Below are positions 9,114-17,489 of a stretch of DNA of 64,000 bases, one piece after another (within the stretch, counting starts at the first letter, position 1; the number at the start of each line of letters is the position of its first letter). The DNA lies in contig JADJDJ010000002.1 of NCBI GenBank assembly GCA_016702745.1, forward strand, positions 992,001 through 1,056,000, given 5' to 3'. A model generated the notes under the pieces. It searched no databases, was not told the origin of the DNA, and saw only the letters and a list, made by a program, of their open reading frames with translations. Position numbers and translations under genes: made by a program. Source of the DNA: Chitinophagaceae bacterium (GTDB lineage: Bacteria; Bacteroidota; Bacteroidia; Chitinophagales; Chitinophagaceae).

Positions 9114-9860
9114 TTATTTCTTCTTCCTCAAAAAAACCTGGAACCCAACCCCCAGAAAAAAACCATGATTCGTAAACTTAGTCGTGGTTTTGTTTTTTAG
9201 GGTTTCATCAATTGTTCCGTCATTTCCATTATCGCGGAGGGTGGTTTTATCAAATACATTTTTATTATACCCGTAAGTATAACCGATAAAGAAATCCAGT
9301 CCGGCATTTTCCCCGGTCATTTTAGTAAATCCGCCTTGCAGACTGGCATTGGCAAAGAAACCACCGCTTCCATCTCCTTCATAACTGATTTTATAAGCAG
9401 AACTGCCGCTGCCACCATAAAAGAAGCCATCCGTTTTCAGACTGCTGATTCCCAGGTTGAAACCGAATTGACCAAAGGGCAGCAGTTTCCCGGAATTGCC
9501 CAGGTAATGCCTTACAAAAGCACCCAGGCCTATATTAAAACTGTTGGATTTATCGCTTTGATAAGTGGTTCCGTTTTGCTCATAAGAAACCTTGTTTCCG
9601 TTTGGATTCAGATTCAGGGAACCGCCAACGGCTGTTTTTTCCGATAAAAACCAGCCCAAACTGGGGGAAATGGAAAGATTGTAGCTATTGCTCACCGATT
9701 TATTATCGCCGATCTGGTCCACCGAAATATCCGATGAACCGGAATTATAGATAGCTGACCCCAGGGAAGCGCCTACCATCCTGTCGCCCTTATTAAACTG
9801 AGCGCTGGCGGCTATCCCGCTCACTATGGCCAGGGCTGTGAAAAAGTACTTTCTACGCAT
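9114..9860 (-). CDS. Outer-membrane beta-barrel protein
   Basis: 248 residues from the ATG at 9860; the frame extends to 9917 without a signal peptide, so the later start MRRKYFFTALAIVSGIAASAQ is chosen. After the Ala-x-Ala cleavage site the protein alternates hydrophobic and polar residues as expected for a small barrel (MVGASLGSAIYNS, SISPSLGWFLSEKTAVGGSL, FGQFGFNLGISSL, GLDFFIGYTYGYN) and ends in the typical GFQVFLRKKK strand. It resembles the porin-family / outer-membrane beta-barrel proteins annotated widely in Bacteroidota. No substrate can be assigned. Transcribed alone, away from the collagen-like gene. Confidence 0.75.
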   Translation of the reverse strand: MRRKYFFTALAIVSGIAASAQFNKGDRMVGASLGSAIYNSGSSDISVDQIGDNKSVSNSYNLSISPSLGWFLSEKTAVGGSLNLNPNGNKVSYEQNGTTYQSDKSNSFNIGLGAFVRHYLGNSGKLLPFGQFGFNLGISSLKTDGFFYGGSGSSAYKISYEGDGSGGFFANASLQGGFTKMTGENAGLDFFIGYTYGYNKNVFDKTTLRDNGNDGTIDETLKNKTTTKFTNHGFFLGVGFQVFLRKKK

Positions 9861-9974
9861 TTTTTTTTGTTTAAATGATGGGCAAATATAACCGATAGGA
9901 GGTACCCGCCCACCCATGATTTTTGACAGGCAGGTATAGTGAATTGATTATTTTTCCTTTACCTTTAAAATCTC

Positions 9975-10003
9975 TTTGGTGGAAAGGGAAATTCCCTTTA
10001 TTT
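9975..10003. other. Hairpin in the divergent intergenic region
   Basis: AAAGGGA / TCCCTTT stem with loop AAT, followed by TATTTTT, about 40 bp before the collagen-like lipoprotein gene. It could be a leader attenuator or operator. Weak evidence. Confidence 0.3.
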
Positions 10004-10040
10004 TTAAACCGAAACTAATTAACAGCCAAATCAAACTTTT

Positions 10041-10715
10041 ATGAGAAAGTTCAAACTTCTATCTCTCTTAGCGCTCGCTATAACTTTTTTAGCCGTTAGC
10101 TGTACAAAAGAAGGTCCTGAAGGCCCTACAGGAGCAACTGGTGCACAAGGCCCCACAGGTAATACCGGTCCAACAGGTCCAACCGGTCCTACTGGTCCAA
10201 CAGGTCCTGCCGGTCCAACTGGACCAACTGGTCCCCAGGGTCCTGCCGGAACAGCCAATGTGATCTATTCACCATGGTTTGCCGTTTCAACTTTAACGGG
10301 TCTTGATTCAACCCACGTTGATTATGGTGGAATCAGGCGTTATATCAGAACAGCTCCGGGCGTAACAGCTTCCGTTATTGACAACGGCGTTGTATTAAGT
10401 TACTGGAGAGTGGGAACAGGTACTGCTGTACCTCCAACATCCATTCCATTCACATTTGATCAATCCGGAACTTATTATATGGGTTTTTGGCTGAATACAG
10501 GTAGAATTTTCTACTTCACAAAATTATTTGGAACTGCGGGTGGTTGGCTTCCTAACGGATCAGGTGAATTCCGCTATATCATTATTCCTGGTGGCGTAGC
10601 AGGTGGCCGTATGAGTGAAAAAGCAGCCGAAATCAGAGGCCAGATTTACACAGAGACTCAGCTGAAAGCCATGTCTTATCAGCAAATCTGTTCTTTGCTT
10701 AATGTCGCTCAATAA
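10041..10715 (+). CDS. Collagen-like (Gly-Pro-Thr repeat) lipoprotein
   Basis: 224 residues. Lipoprotein signal with Cys21 (LAVSC). Residues 25-72 are 16 perfect G-X-Y triplets, mostly GPT with GAT, GAQ, GPQ and GPA, coded at 10113-10256. This is a bacterial collagen-like rod that should trimerise. Residues about 75-224 form a globular C-terminal domain rich in Gly and aromatics (IYSPWF, YYMGFWLNTGRIFYF, EFRYIIIPGG) that ends in YQQICSLLNVAQ. Such proteins are common surface lipoproteins in Chitinophagaceae, and adhesion or stalk-like roles are guessed, not shown. Its own terminator follows at 10734-10763. Confidence 0.85.
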   Translation: MRKFKLLSLLALAITFLAVSCTKEGPEGPTGATGAQGPTGNTGPTGPTGPTGPTGPAGPTGPTGPQGPAGTANVIYSPWFAVSTLTGLDSTHVDYGGIRRYIRTAPGVTASVIDNGVVLSYWRVGTGTAVPPTSIPFTFDQSGTYYMGFWLNTGRIFYFTKLFGTAGGWLPNGSGEFRYIIIPGGVAGGRMSEKAAEIRGQIYTETQLKAMSYQQICSLLNVAQ

Positions 10716-10733
10716 TTTTTTTTAAGCATATTA

Positions 10734-10763
10734 AAAGCCGTTCCTCTAAGGAGCGGCTTTTTC
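10734..10763 (+). terminator. Rho-independent terminator
   Basis: Stem AAAGCCG(T)TCC / GGA(G)CGGCTTT with one mismatch, loop near TCTAA, followed by T5. Confidence 0.75.
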
Positions 10764-10800
10764 ATTTCTGACTTACCTTGTGCCTACAAACAGATCGAAT

Positions 10801-12141
10801 ATGAAAAAGATGTTGATCATTGTTTCCTTTGTACTTTATGCTGCAATAGGATTTACCCAGGCCCGTATCATTTCAGGCCCCATGCTTGGACCCGTAGAAC
10901 TCAGGGATGCCAAAATATGGGTCGAGGTATCATCAGATGTAAAAACAGCAGCAATTCAATACAATAAGAAAGGAACTACAGCCAATAAAACCATTACCTA
11001 TAAAGGAACACTGGGCAATGAATTTAACCCGATTCAATTTACCATCGGGGGATTGGATTTTAATACTACTTACCAATATAAAGTACTGATTAACGGAAAG
11101 GCAGCAGGTAGTACTGCCGAGTTTACTACGAAGGACCTCTGGCAATGGCGCAAACCCACTCCTGATTTTAGTTTCCTGACCGGCTCCTGTTCCTATTTCA
11201 ATGAACCCGTATTTGACCGGCCGGGTACTCCCTACGGAAAAGATACCTCCATCTTTGAAACCATGGCCAAAGAAAAAGCCGCATTCATGCTCTGGTTAGG
11301 CGATGCCTGGTACACCCGTGATGTGGATTATTACAGCGACTGGGGTTTGCAATACCGTGCCAGTCATGACCGCGCCGTTCCGGTTTTACAACCCTTTCTG
11401 CGTGCCATGCCTCAGTTTGGCATCTGGGATGATCATGATTATGGCCCGAATGATATTGGTAAGAATTATATCCTGAAAGAAACCAGTCGCGAGATCTGGA
11501 AAAAATACTGGTGTAATCCATCTTATGGTGAAAACGGTCAGGGTACCTATACCATGACCACCTGGGGCGATGCCGATATCTTTTTAACCGATGACCGCTG
11601 GTGGCGCAGTGCCGACCGGATGAAAGATTCTGTAAATGGATTCCCTAATCCGGAGAAGGAAATGCTGGGAACACAGCAAATGGAATGGCTGAAGAACTCC
11701 CTCTTATACAGTTCCGCCACATTTAAAATTATTGTGCTGGGCAGCCAGGTACTAAACCCGGTTTCCCCCTATGATAAATGGCATGATTTCCCGGCAGAGT
11801 ATGAGGATTTCATGAACTTTCTGAAAGAGTATAAAATCAATGGGGTGGTATTCCTGACGGGAGACCGGCATCACAGTGAAATTATCAAAGTGGATCGTCC
11901 GGGTACTTATTCATTATATGATATCACCGTATCCCCGCTTACTTCAGGAACACATAGTTTTGGCGGACCCGAAAAAAATAATCCTTACCGGGTGCTGGGT
12001 ATTGATCAGTTACAGAACTATGGAAAATTTTCTTTCAGTGGTCCCCGCAACGACCGGAAACTAACCGTGGATTATTTTGGGGTCAAAGGAGAGAAACTGG
12101 GAACCTGGTCCGTTTCAGAAAAAGCATTAAAAACACCATAA
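10801..12141 (+). CDS. PhoD-like metallophosphatase (alkaline phosphatase D family)
   Basis: 446 residues from ATG 10801; the signal peptide MKKMLIIVSFVLYAAIGFTQA supports this start. An N-terminal fibronectin-like PhoD_N domain (about 20-110: GPVELRDAKIWVEV, TIGGLDFNTTYQYKV) precedes the catalytic domain with the metal-binding motifs GSCSYF, MLWLGDAWY, FGIWDDHDYGPND and FLTGDRHHSE. Members are secreted calcium/iron phosphomono- or diesterases. The residue set looks complete. It heads a short co-directional run with the lipoprotein at 12152 (10-bp gap) and the YcxB-like gene. Confidence 0.88.
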   Translation: MKKMLIIVSFVLYAAIGFTQARIISGPMLGPVELRDAKIWVEVSSDVKTAAIQYNKKGTTANKTITYKGTLGNEFNPIQFTIGGLDFNTTYQYKVLINGKAAGSTAEFTTKDLWQWRKPTPDFSFLTGSCSYFNEPVFDRPGTPYGKDTSIFETMAKEKAAFMLWLGDAWYTRDVDYYSDWGLQYRASHDRAVPVLQPFLRAMPQFGIWDDHDYGPNDIGKNYILKETSREIWKKYWCNPSYGENGQGTYTMTTWGDADIFLTDDRWWRSADRMKDSVNGFPNPEKEMLGTQQMEWLKNSLLYSSATFKIIVLGSQVLNPVSPYDKWHDFPAEYEDFMNFLKEYKINGVVFLTGDRHHSEIIKVDRPGTYSLYDITVSPLTSGTHSFGGPEKNNPYRVLGIDQLQNYGKFSFSGPRNDRKLTVDYFGVKGEKLGTWSVSEKALKTP

Positions 12142-12151
12142 ATTTTAACAG

Positions 12152-12766
12152 ATGAAAAAACTCCTCTTCCTGTTAATGGTATCAGTCAGTCTGATTGCCT
12201 GCAAAGACAAAAAAAAGGAAGCCGAACCGGAAAAAACAGCTGAAGTAACAACAACTGTATCTGTTGCGGAAGACTCCGCATCGATCCGTCAGGTCATCCT
12301 TGATTTTTATAACTGGTATACGCCGAATTATGAAAAGCTGATGGATTATCAATTATACAAAGGAGTGAAAAAGCCACATACACCTCCTTATCAGATTGAC
12401 TGGACCATGGTAGATCAATACCAGGCTTATCTGCGGAAGTCAGCGCCACAGTTAGGAGAAGATTTTTACAAAGCGCAGAAAACTATGCTGGCGCAGGCCG
12501 ACTCTGCATTTAAAGTAGACCTGGAAGAGGAACTTCCCTATGGATTTGATTACGACTGGTACACCAACAGCCAGGAAGAGCCTTCATATTTTTTAGACGG
12601 GATCAAGGCTTCAACAAAATGGATGATTCAGGTGAAAGGAGATGATGCTACGGTTGAAATCGGGGCGCCTGAATCTGAAAATTTTGCATCAGGATCTCTG
12701 TTGATTTTTGTTGGTTTAAAAAAGGAAAACGGGCAATGGAAAATAGCCCGGATCGGTAACGACTAA
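12152..12766 (+). CDS. Lipoprotein of unknown function
   Basis: 204 residues. Lipoprotein signal (MKKLLFLLMVSVSLIAC, Cys17), then a charged linker (KDKKKEAEPEKT) and a globular part starting SIRQVILDFYNWYTPNYEKL, which recalls the DUF3828-type fold (VxxFYxWY), and ending in FVGLKKENGQWKIARI. The Phe-x-Asn-Trp-Tyr helix and the C-terminal beta strand GQWKI are typical of small NTF2/cystatin-like periplasmic domains. No enzyme motif is seen. It follows the PhoD-like gene by 10 bp, so it may be co-expressed. The DUF3828 link is tentative. Confidence 0.7.
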   Translation: MKKLLFLLMVSVSLIACKDKKKEAEPEKTAEVTTTVSVAEDSASIRQVILDFYNWYTPNYEKLMDYQLYKGVKKPHTPPYQIDWTMVDQYQAYLRKSAPQLGEDFYKAQKTMLAQADSAFKVDLEEELPYGFDYDWYTNSQEEPSYFLDGIKASTKWMIQVKGDDATVEIGAPESENFASGSLLIFVGLKKENGQWKIARIGND

Positions 12767-12774
12767 TTTTTAAA

Positions 12775-13254
12775 ATGACCATTCATTTCGGATACGAGAA
12801 ACCTAAAGTGCTGCAGGCACTCCGCTATCATTTTATCAGTCGTCCTGAAATAAGGATCATGCTGATCCTGGTGAATGTTTTTGCCTTGTTGTCCATCCTG
12901 CTGTATGCCTTAAAAAAAGTGGGGCCGATGGCTTTTCTGATCGGCTCCTTTTTATGGATTGTACTGATGATCAGTTTCTGGTTCCTGCTGCCGGCCCTGG
13001 TGTACAGGAGGGCCGTTACTTTCAAACATTCTTTCAGTATGGATTTTGAAGAGGATGGATTTACATTAAGGCATGACAGGGGGCAAAAGAACTGGGCCTG
13101 GAATGCCTTGTCGCATTACGTGGAAAGCCCCCATTTTTTTCATTTGTATTATGACAACCGGTCATTTTTACTCGTGCCCAAAAGCGGTTGCCGCGACAGC
13201 GATGAAGTGCATGAATTGAGGATGCTGATCAAAAGCAAAGTGAAAAAAGGATAA
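12775..13254 (+). CDS. YcxB-like membrane protein
   Basis: 159 residues. Two hydrophobic segments (about 29-48 IRIMLILVNVFALLSILLYA and 53-78 MAFLIGSFLWIVLMISFWFLL) are followed by a C-terminal domain of about 70 residues (FSMDFEEDGFTLRHDRGQKNWAWNALSHYVESPHFFHLYY...LVPKSGC) that matches the YcxB-like C-terminal family. Function of the family is unknown. It lies 8 bp after the lipoprotein gene, so the two are likely co-transcribed, and ends 3 bp before the convergent GNAT gene with no room for a separate terminator. Confidence 0.8.
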   Translation: MTIHFGYEKPKVLQALRYHFISRPEIRIMLILVNVFALLSILLYALKKVGPMAFLIGSFLWIVLMISFWFLLPALVYRRAVTFKHSFSMDFEEDGFTLRHDRGQKNWAWNALSHYVESPHFFHLYYDNRSFLLVPKSGCRDSDEVHELRMLIKSKVKKG

Positions 13255-13257
13255 GGG

Positions 13258-13686
13258 TCAGAGATCTTTTTCCATCACATAGTGTGGTATGGTTACTTCT
13301 GTAAATTCTTCTCCGGCCACCCGGTACCCCATCTTTTCATAAAAACCAATAGCATTCTTCCGGGCATGCATGGAGAGGGTTTTATAACCGCGATCCCGGG
13401 CAATATTTTCTGCAAAGCTCATCAGGGCCCTGCCAATCCCTTTCCCCTGTAAATCGTTCAAAACGGCCATTTGACGAAGCCGCACTGTCTCCCGGTTTTC
13501 TTCCACCAGCATACAGCAACCCAGCATCTGTTCTTCTTCAAATGCCCCAATCAGCATATTCTCCCTTTCCGTTTCCAGTTCATCCGAATCAAAACCCAAA
13601 CCCAGAGGTCTGCGCAGAATCTCTTCCCGCAGTTTGATCATCTGCTGGTACTCTGGGGAACCATGGTCAATAATTTTCAGTGCCAT
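13258..13686 (-). CDS. GNAT-family N-acetyltransferase
   Basis: 142 residues from the ATG at 13686 (MALKIIDHGSPEYQQMIKLREEIL); an in-frame upstream extension to 13740 is unlikely. The GNAT fold is clear: an N-terminal Arg-x-x-x-Leu-Arg helix, strand LGCCMLVEE, motif A VRLRQMAVLNDLQGKGIGRALM with the QGKGIG acetyl-CoA pyrophosphate loop, then NAIGFYEKMGYRVAGEEF. The closest style is the ElaA-like/general acetyltransferase group. The acceptor substrate is unknown. Single gene, convergent with the YcxB-like gene. Confidence 0.88.
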   Translation of the reverse strand: MALKIIDHGSPEYQQMIKLREEILRRPLGLGFDSDELETERENMLIGAFEEEQMLGCCMLVEENRETVRLRQMAVLNDLQGKGIGRALMSFAENIARDRGYKTLSMHARKNAIGFYEKMGYRVAGEEFTEVTIPHYVMEKDL

Positions 13687-13890
13687 AACCGGGGTATTCT
13701 GTTTGCTGTACGAGGTACACTTGATATGTACTATGGACAAATTACAAAGATCCGGCTATACTGCCAACGGTATCCGGGGTTATTTTGGAAAGATCAAGTC
13801 GCCCAAATAGGCCTTTAGGCTTTAGTTTTCAGCAAGTTGGCCTAAAAATGGAAAAATAGACGATAAAGATGGTGATTAGATCAAAAAGTA

Positions 13891-13898
13891 TATTTTTG
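13891..13898 (+). promoter_or_regulatory. -7 promoter element of acpP
   Basis: TATTTTTG fits TAnnTTTG, 26 bp before the acpP start codon. Confidence 0.55.
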
Positions 13899-13924
13899 CA
13901 CCCTATAAACAAAACTTTAAGAAC

Positions 13925-14161
13925 ATGTCAGACATTTCATCAAGAGTTAAGAAAATCATCGTTGATAAACTGGGTGTAGATGAGGCCGAGGTTACCAACG
14001 AAGCATCTTTTACCAACGACCTGGGTGCCGATTCTCTGGATACAGTAGAACTGATTATGGAATTTGAAAAAGAATTCAATATTTCCATTCCGGACGAGCA
14101 GGCAGAGACCATCACCACAGTTGGCCAGGCTGTGTCTTATCTCGAAGAACACGCGAAGTAA
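13925..14161 (+). CDS. acpP: Acyl carrier protein
   Basis: 78 residues, the usual ACP length. The phosphopantetheine attachment site is Ser37 in GADSLDTVELIMEFE, and the four-helix acidic composition is typical. It carries growing acyl chains in type II fatty-acid synthesis. fabF lies 149 bp downstream; two hairpins in the gap (14171-14188 and 14217-14247) and a separate fabF promoter indicate that the short abundant acpP message is partly terminated before fabF. Confidence 0.97.
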   Translation: MSDISSRVKKIIVDKLGVDEAEVTNEASFTNDLGADSLDTVELIMEFEKEFNISIPDEQAETITTVGQAVSYLEEHAK

Positions 14162-14170
14162 TTCCTGATT

Positions 14171-14188
14171 GTTCTGCCCCGGCAGAAC
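14171..14188 (+). other. Hairpin after acpP
   Basis: Perfect 8-bp stem GTTCTGCC / GGCAGAAC with a CC loop. It has no T run and may protect the 3' end of the acpP transcript. Confidence 0.45.
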
Positions 14189-14216
14189 CTGCAGGAAAGC
14201 ACTCATAATATCTTAC

Positions 14217-14254
14217 CGCCTTCTGACTGTTAGAGCAGGGAAGGCGGTTTCTTT
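14217..14254 (+). terminator. Rho-independent terminator after acpP
   Basis: Perfect 8-bp stem CCGCCTTC / GAAGGCGG (14217-14224 with 14240-14247) followed by TTTCTTTT. Confidence 0.75.
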
Positions 14255-14282
14255 TCTGATGACGGTTTACAAAGGCAGATTG

Positions 14283-14290
14283 TATATTTG
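14283..14290 (+). promoter_or_regulatory. -7 promoter element of fabF
   Basis: TATATTTG is an exact TAnnTTTG match, 20 bp before the start codon, with a TTTAC motif about 13 bp upstream of it. Confidence 0.65.
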
Positions 14291-14310
14291 ACGAACTATA
14301 TGTAAAGTCT

Positions 14311-15564
14311 ATGGAATTAAAAAGGGTAGTAGTAACCGGAATGGGGGCCATCACCCCGCTTGGAAATACTGTTGATGAATACTGGAATAACCTCATTGCC
14401 GGTGTTTCGGGAGCCGATATGATCACCCTGTTTGATGCTTCCAAGTTCAGGACCAAATTTGCATGCGAAGTAAAAGGCTTTGATGCCACGCAATACCTCG
14501 ACAAAAAAGAAGCCCGTAAAATTGATCGCTTCACCCAGTTTGCCCTGGTGGTCAGCGATCAGGCTATGGCCGATGCCGGATTGAACCGGGACAATATCAA
14601 CCCTGACCGGGTGGGAGTGGTTTTTGCCAGTGGTATCGGCGGACTCATTACTTTCCAACATGAGGTTACCGATTTTGCCCGGGGCGACGGAACCCCCCGT
14701 TTCAACCCATTCTTTATTCCAAAGATGATCCTGGATATTGCTGCCGGGCAGATCAGTATGCGCCATAATCTACGCGGACCCAATTTTGCCGTAGTCAGCG
14801 CCTGCGCCAGCAGCACCAATGCCATCATGGAAGCCTTTAACCTGATCCGTTTGAACAAAGCCAGTGTGATCCTCACCGGTGGAAGCGAAGCGGTGATCAG
14901 TGAAGCTGGGGTAGGTGGTTTCAATGCCATGAAGGCCATGAGTGAAAGAAATGATGATCCCAAAACGGCCAGCCGCCCCTATGATAAAGACCGGGATGGC
15001 TTTGTAATGGGAGAAGCCGCCGGGATGCTGGTACTGGAAGAACTGGAACATGCCAAAGCAAGAGGCGCCAAAATATATTGTGAAATAGCCGGTGGCGGCG
15101 CTACCGCAGATGCCCATCATATCACCGCCCCGCACCCCGAAGGGCTCGGTGCCAGAAATGTAATGCTGGTAGCCCTTGAGGATGCCGGAATGAAGCCTGA
15201 CGAAATTGACTATATCAATACACATGGTACGTCAACGCCAATTGGTGACGGCGCCGAAGTAAAAGCCATCACCCACGTTTTTGGAGAACATGCCTATAAA
15301 CTGAATATCAGTGCCACCAAATCAATGACCGGGCACTGTCTGGGGGCTGCGGGTGTCATTGAAGCCATTGCCGGTATCAAAGCCGTGATGCACGATATCA
15401 TCCCTCCAACGATCAATCATTTTACAGATGATCCTCAACTGGAGCCCGGACTGAATTTTACTTTTAATAAAGCACAACATCGACCGGTGAGGGCCGCCCT
15501 GAGCAATACTTTTGGCTTTGGGGGGCATAATGCCTGTGTAATCGTAAAGAAGTACAACGGTTAA
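14311..15564 (+). CDS. fabF: 3-oxoacyl-ACP synthase II (KAS II)
   Basis: 417 residues. Condenses malonyl-ACP with acyl-ACP during fatty-acid elongation. The catalytic triad is present: Cys165 in VVSACASSTN, His305 in NTHGTSTP and His342 in TGHCLGAAG. The C-terminal NTFGFGGHNACVIVKK is characteristic. Context (acpP upstream, rnc downstream) is the order common in bacteria. It has its own -7 element at 14283, and rnc starts 47 bp after its stop. Confidence 0.97.
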   Translation: MELKRVVVTGMGAITPLGNTVDEYWNNLIAGVSGADMITLFDASKFRTKFACEVKGFDATQYLDKKEARKIDRFTQFALVVSDQAMADAGLNRDNINPDRVGVVFASGIGGLITFQHEVTDFARGDGTPRFNPFFIPKMILDIAAGQISMRHNLRGPNFAVVSACASSTNAIMEAFNLIRLNKASVILTGGSEAVISEAGVGGFNAMKAMSERNDDPKTASRPYDKDRDGFVMGEAAGMLVLEELEHAKARGAKIYCEIAGGGATADAHHITAPHPEGLGARNVMLVALEDAGMKPDEIDYINTHGTSTPIGDGAEVKAITHVFGEHAYKLNISATKSMTGHCLGAAGVIEAIAGIKAVMHDIIPPTINHFTDDPQLEPGLNFTFNKAQHRPVRAALSNTFGFGGHNACVIVKKYNG

Positions 15565-15611
15565 GGAACCGGTAAACAGCAATTTCAACAATTCTTCGTA
15601 GCTTAAAGCCC

Positions 15612-16352
15612 GTGGATTTTTTTAAATTTTTTTCCGGGAAACATGCCGGTACCTTATTCAAAAAGGAACTCAGGAATATCCTTGGTTTTAAGCCCGGCAA
15701 TGTACCCCTCTATAAAACAGCACTCACCCACCGATCCGTACGGGAAGGGGCAGATGAGAACAATGAACGCCTGGAATACCTGGGTGACGCGGTACTCAGT
15801 GCCCTGATCGCCGATTATCTTTTCAAAAGATATCCTTACCGGGAAGAAGGCTTTCTGACAGAAATGCGGAGCAAAATGGTGAACCGGCAACAACTCAACG
15901 ATATTGCTGTACGGATGGGGCTTAAAAAAGTAACCCTTTATAACAAAATGGACAGCTCCCTGAAAGTGAGCCAGATCTTTGGAAATACACTGGAGGCACT
16001 GGTGGGAGCCATTTACCTGGATCAGGGATATAAAAAAACAGCCAAATGGGTCAATGAATGTATCATCATGCCGCATATGTTCATGGATGACCTTGAAAAT
16101 CTGGAAATCAATCACAAAAACAAATTATACGGCTGGGCCAATAAAAATGGCAGACTGCTGGAATTTGAAACCCTGAATGAAAAGCTGGAAAATGGCCGCA
16201 GGTTGTTTACCGTGGCTGCTGTACTGGATGGCGAAAACATTGGAGAAGGAAAAGCTTTTAATAAAAAAGATGCCTCACAAATCGCAGCCCAGGTGGCTGT
16301 GGAAAAACTGGGAATCGTGAATTCCGATTCTCCGGGTGATGAGCAAAACTAA
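15612..16352 (+). CDS. rnc: Ribonuclease III
   Basis: 246 residues with a GTG start (VDFFKFFSGKH). The RNase III signature ENNERLEYLGDAVLSALIADYLF is intact, with the second acidic cluster in VGAIYLDQGYK. The C-terminal double-stranded-RNA-binding domain (about residues 165-238: NHKNKLYGWANKNGR ... KAFNKKDASQIAAQVAVEKLG) is complete. Processes rRNA precursors and structured RNAs. The N-terminal extension before ELRNILGF is normal for Bacteroidota. The stop is 17 bp from the next gene. Confidence 0.95.
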   Translation: MDFFKFFSGKHAGTLFKKELRNILGFKPGNVPLYKTALTHRSVREGADENNERLEYLGDAVLSALIADYLFKRYPYREEGFLTEMRSKMVNRQQLNDIAVRMGLKKVTLYNKMDSSLKVSQIFGNTLEALVGAIYLDQGYKKTAKWVNECIIMPHMFMDDLENLEINHKNKLYGWANKNGRLLEFETLNEKLENGRRLFTVAAVLDGENIGEGKAFNKKDASQIAAQVAVEKLGIVNSDSPGDEQN

Positions 16353-16369
16353 AATCAAAAAAACCTACC

Positions 16370-16924
16370 ATGAAAAAGTATTTGTTACTGCTGACCAGCA
16401 TCGTTTTATTGCTGACTTCCTGTAAAAATGAATCCTCCAAAGGAGCCAACGGGGTTACGTATAAAACAGCTGTAGAGTACAACGATTATATCGTTGCCCG
16501 GCAGACTACCCTGATGAAAAACATTATGAAATTTATCAGCGTGGCAGAGAATGATCTTGATTCAGCAGAAAATATGCTGGATGGCTATGTAAAGGAAACG
16601 GGTACCATGGTCACCGACATCAAAGGGATGCCTGCCTTTAAAGGCGACTCCAGTCTGAGGGATGCAGCTGTGAATATATTTGGTTTCTATAAAAAGATTT
16701 TTGATAATGATTACCGGGATGTAATCCATCTCCGCAAAGAACAGGATGGTACTTCCCAGGATATCGAAGACAGGATACAGGCGATTGTAAAAAAGATTGA
16801 AGAAGAAGAAAAAGGCTTTGATGCCCGGTTCCAGAGTGCCCAGAAAGATTTTGCCCGGAAGAATAAAATGAAGCTGATAGAGAATGAAATGCAGAAAGAA
16901 ATGGAAGAAAAGCTGAATAAGTAA
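16370..16924 (+). CDS. Lipoprotein of unknown function (LIC11966-like)
   Basis: 184 residues. Lipoprotein signal MKKYLLLLTSIVLLLTSC (Cys18). The mature part is mostly helical and highly charged; the C-terminal half (DIEDRIQAIVKKIEEEEKGFDARFQSAQKDFARKN, then ENEMQKEMEEKLNK) is a predicted coiled coil. The opening YNDYIVARQTTLMKNIMKF resembles the LIC11966-type surface proteins seen in Bacteroidota and Leptospira; this match is from memory and tentative. It lies 17 bp after rnc, so read-through expression is possible. Confidence 0.7.
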   Translation: MKKYLLLLTSIVLLLTSCKNESSKGANGVTYKTAVEYNDYIVARQTTLMKNIMKFISVAENDLDSAENMLDGYVKETGTMVTDIKGMPAFKGDSSLRDAAVNIFGFYKKIFDNDYRDVIHLRKEQDGTSQDIEDRIQAIVKKIEEEEKGFDARFQSAQKDFARKNKMKLIENEMQKEMEEKLNK

Positions 16925-16944
16925 GACTAAGCGCCTGAATCGGA

Positions 16945-17361
16945 CTAATCTTCCACCGTAACTTCTTTGGACATACATAATTCGATGAGGACCCCGTTGC
17001 AGTGTTTGGGGTGCAAAAAACAGATCAGCTTGTTGTCTGCCCCGTTCTTCGGCTCGGGATTCAGGAGTACAAAGCCCTCTTTTTTGAGTCTTTCCATTTC
17101 GCTGTATATATCAGCTACTTCAAATGCAATATGGTGAAGCCCTTCGCCTTTTTTGTCAATAAACCGGGCAATCACCCCTTCCGGGTCAGCACTTTCCAGT
17201 AATTCTATTTTATTGGGGCCCGTTTGGAAAAAAGCGGTGTTCACCTTTTCATTTTCAACCGTTTCGGTCTTATAACAGGGGGTATTAAGGAGTTTTTCGT
17301 AACGTGGCACGGCATCTTCCAGACTCCTGACGGCAATACCGATATGCTCTATTTTTGTCAT
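16945..17361 (-). CDS. mce: Methylmalonyl-CoA epimerase
   Basis: 138 residues from the ATG at 17361 (MTKIEHIGIAVRSLEDAVPRYEKLL); the frame extends upstream to 17484 but overlaps the iscS promoter. VOC-superfamily (glyoxalase-like) fold with metal ligands in IEHIGIAV (His), GLHHIAFEV (His) and VLIELCM (Glu). Interconverts (R)- and (S)-methylmalonyl-CoA in the propionate/succinate pathway. A stand-alone B12-binding methylmalonyl-CoA mutase subunit at 42926 belongs to the same pathway. Divergent from iscS. Confidence 0.93.
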   Translation of the reverse strand: MTKIEHIGIAVRSLEDAVPRYEKLLNTPCYKTETVENEKVNTAFFQTGPNKIELLESADPEGVIARFIDKKGEGLHHIAFEVADIYSEMERLKKEGFVLLNPEPKNGADNKLICFLHPKHCNGVLIELCMSKEVTVED

Positions 17362-17448
17362 ACAAACAGCTGTAATCGCAGGCTTTCCGAAAGCCGGAAT
17401 TTCGGCCCGTTCAGCGAAATTATAGCTTTCATTGAGAACATTTTGGGC

Positions 17449-17456
17449 TAATTTTG
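17449..17456 (+). promoter_or_regulatory. -7 promoter element of iscS
   Basis: TAATTTTG fits TAnnTTTG, 33 bp before the iscS start codon. Confidence 0.5.
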
Positions 17457-17489
17457 TGTTGAAAGAAACAAAAACTGAGGACATCGACC

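Noticed and set aside
10031..10258. Minus-strand Gly-Pro-Val repeat frame
   Set aside because: Antisense shadow of the collagen-like repeat.
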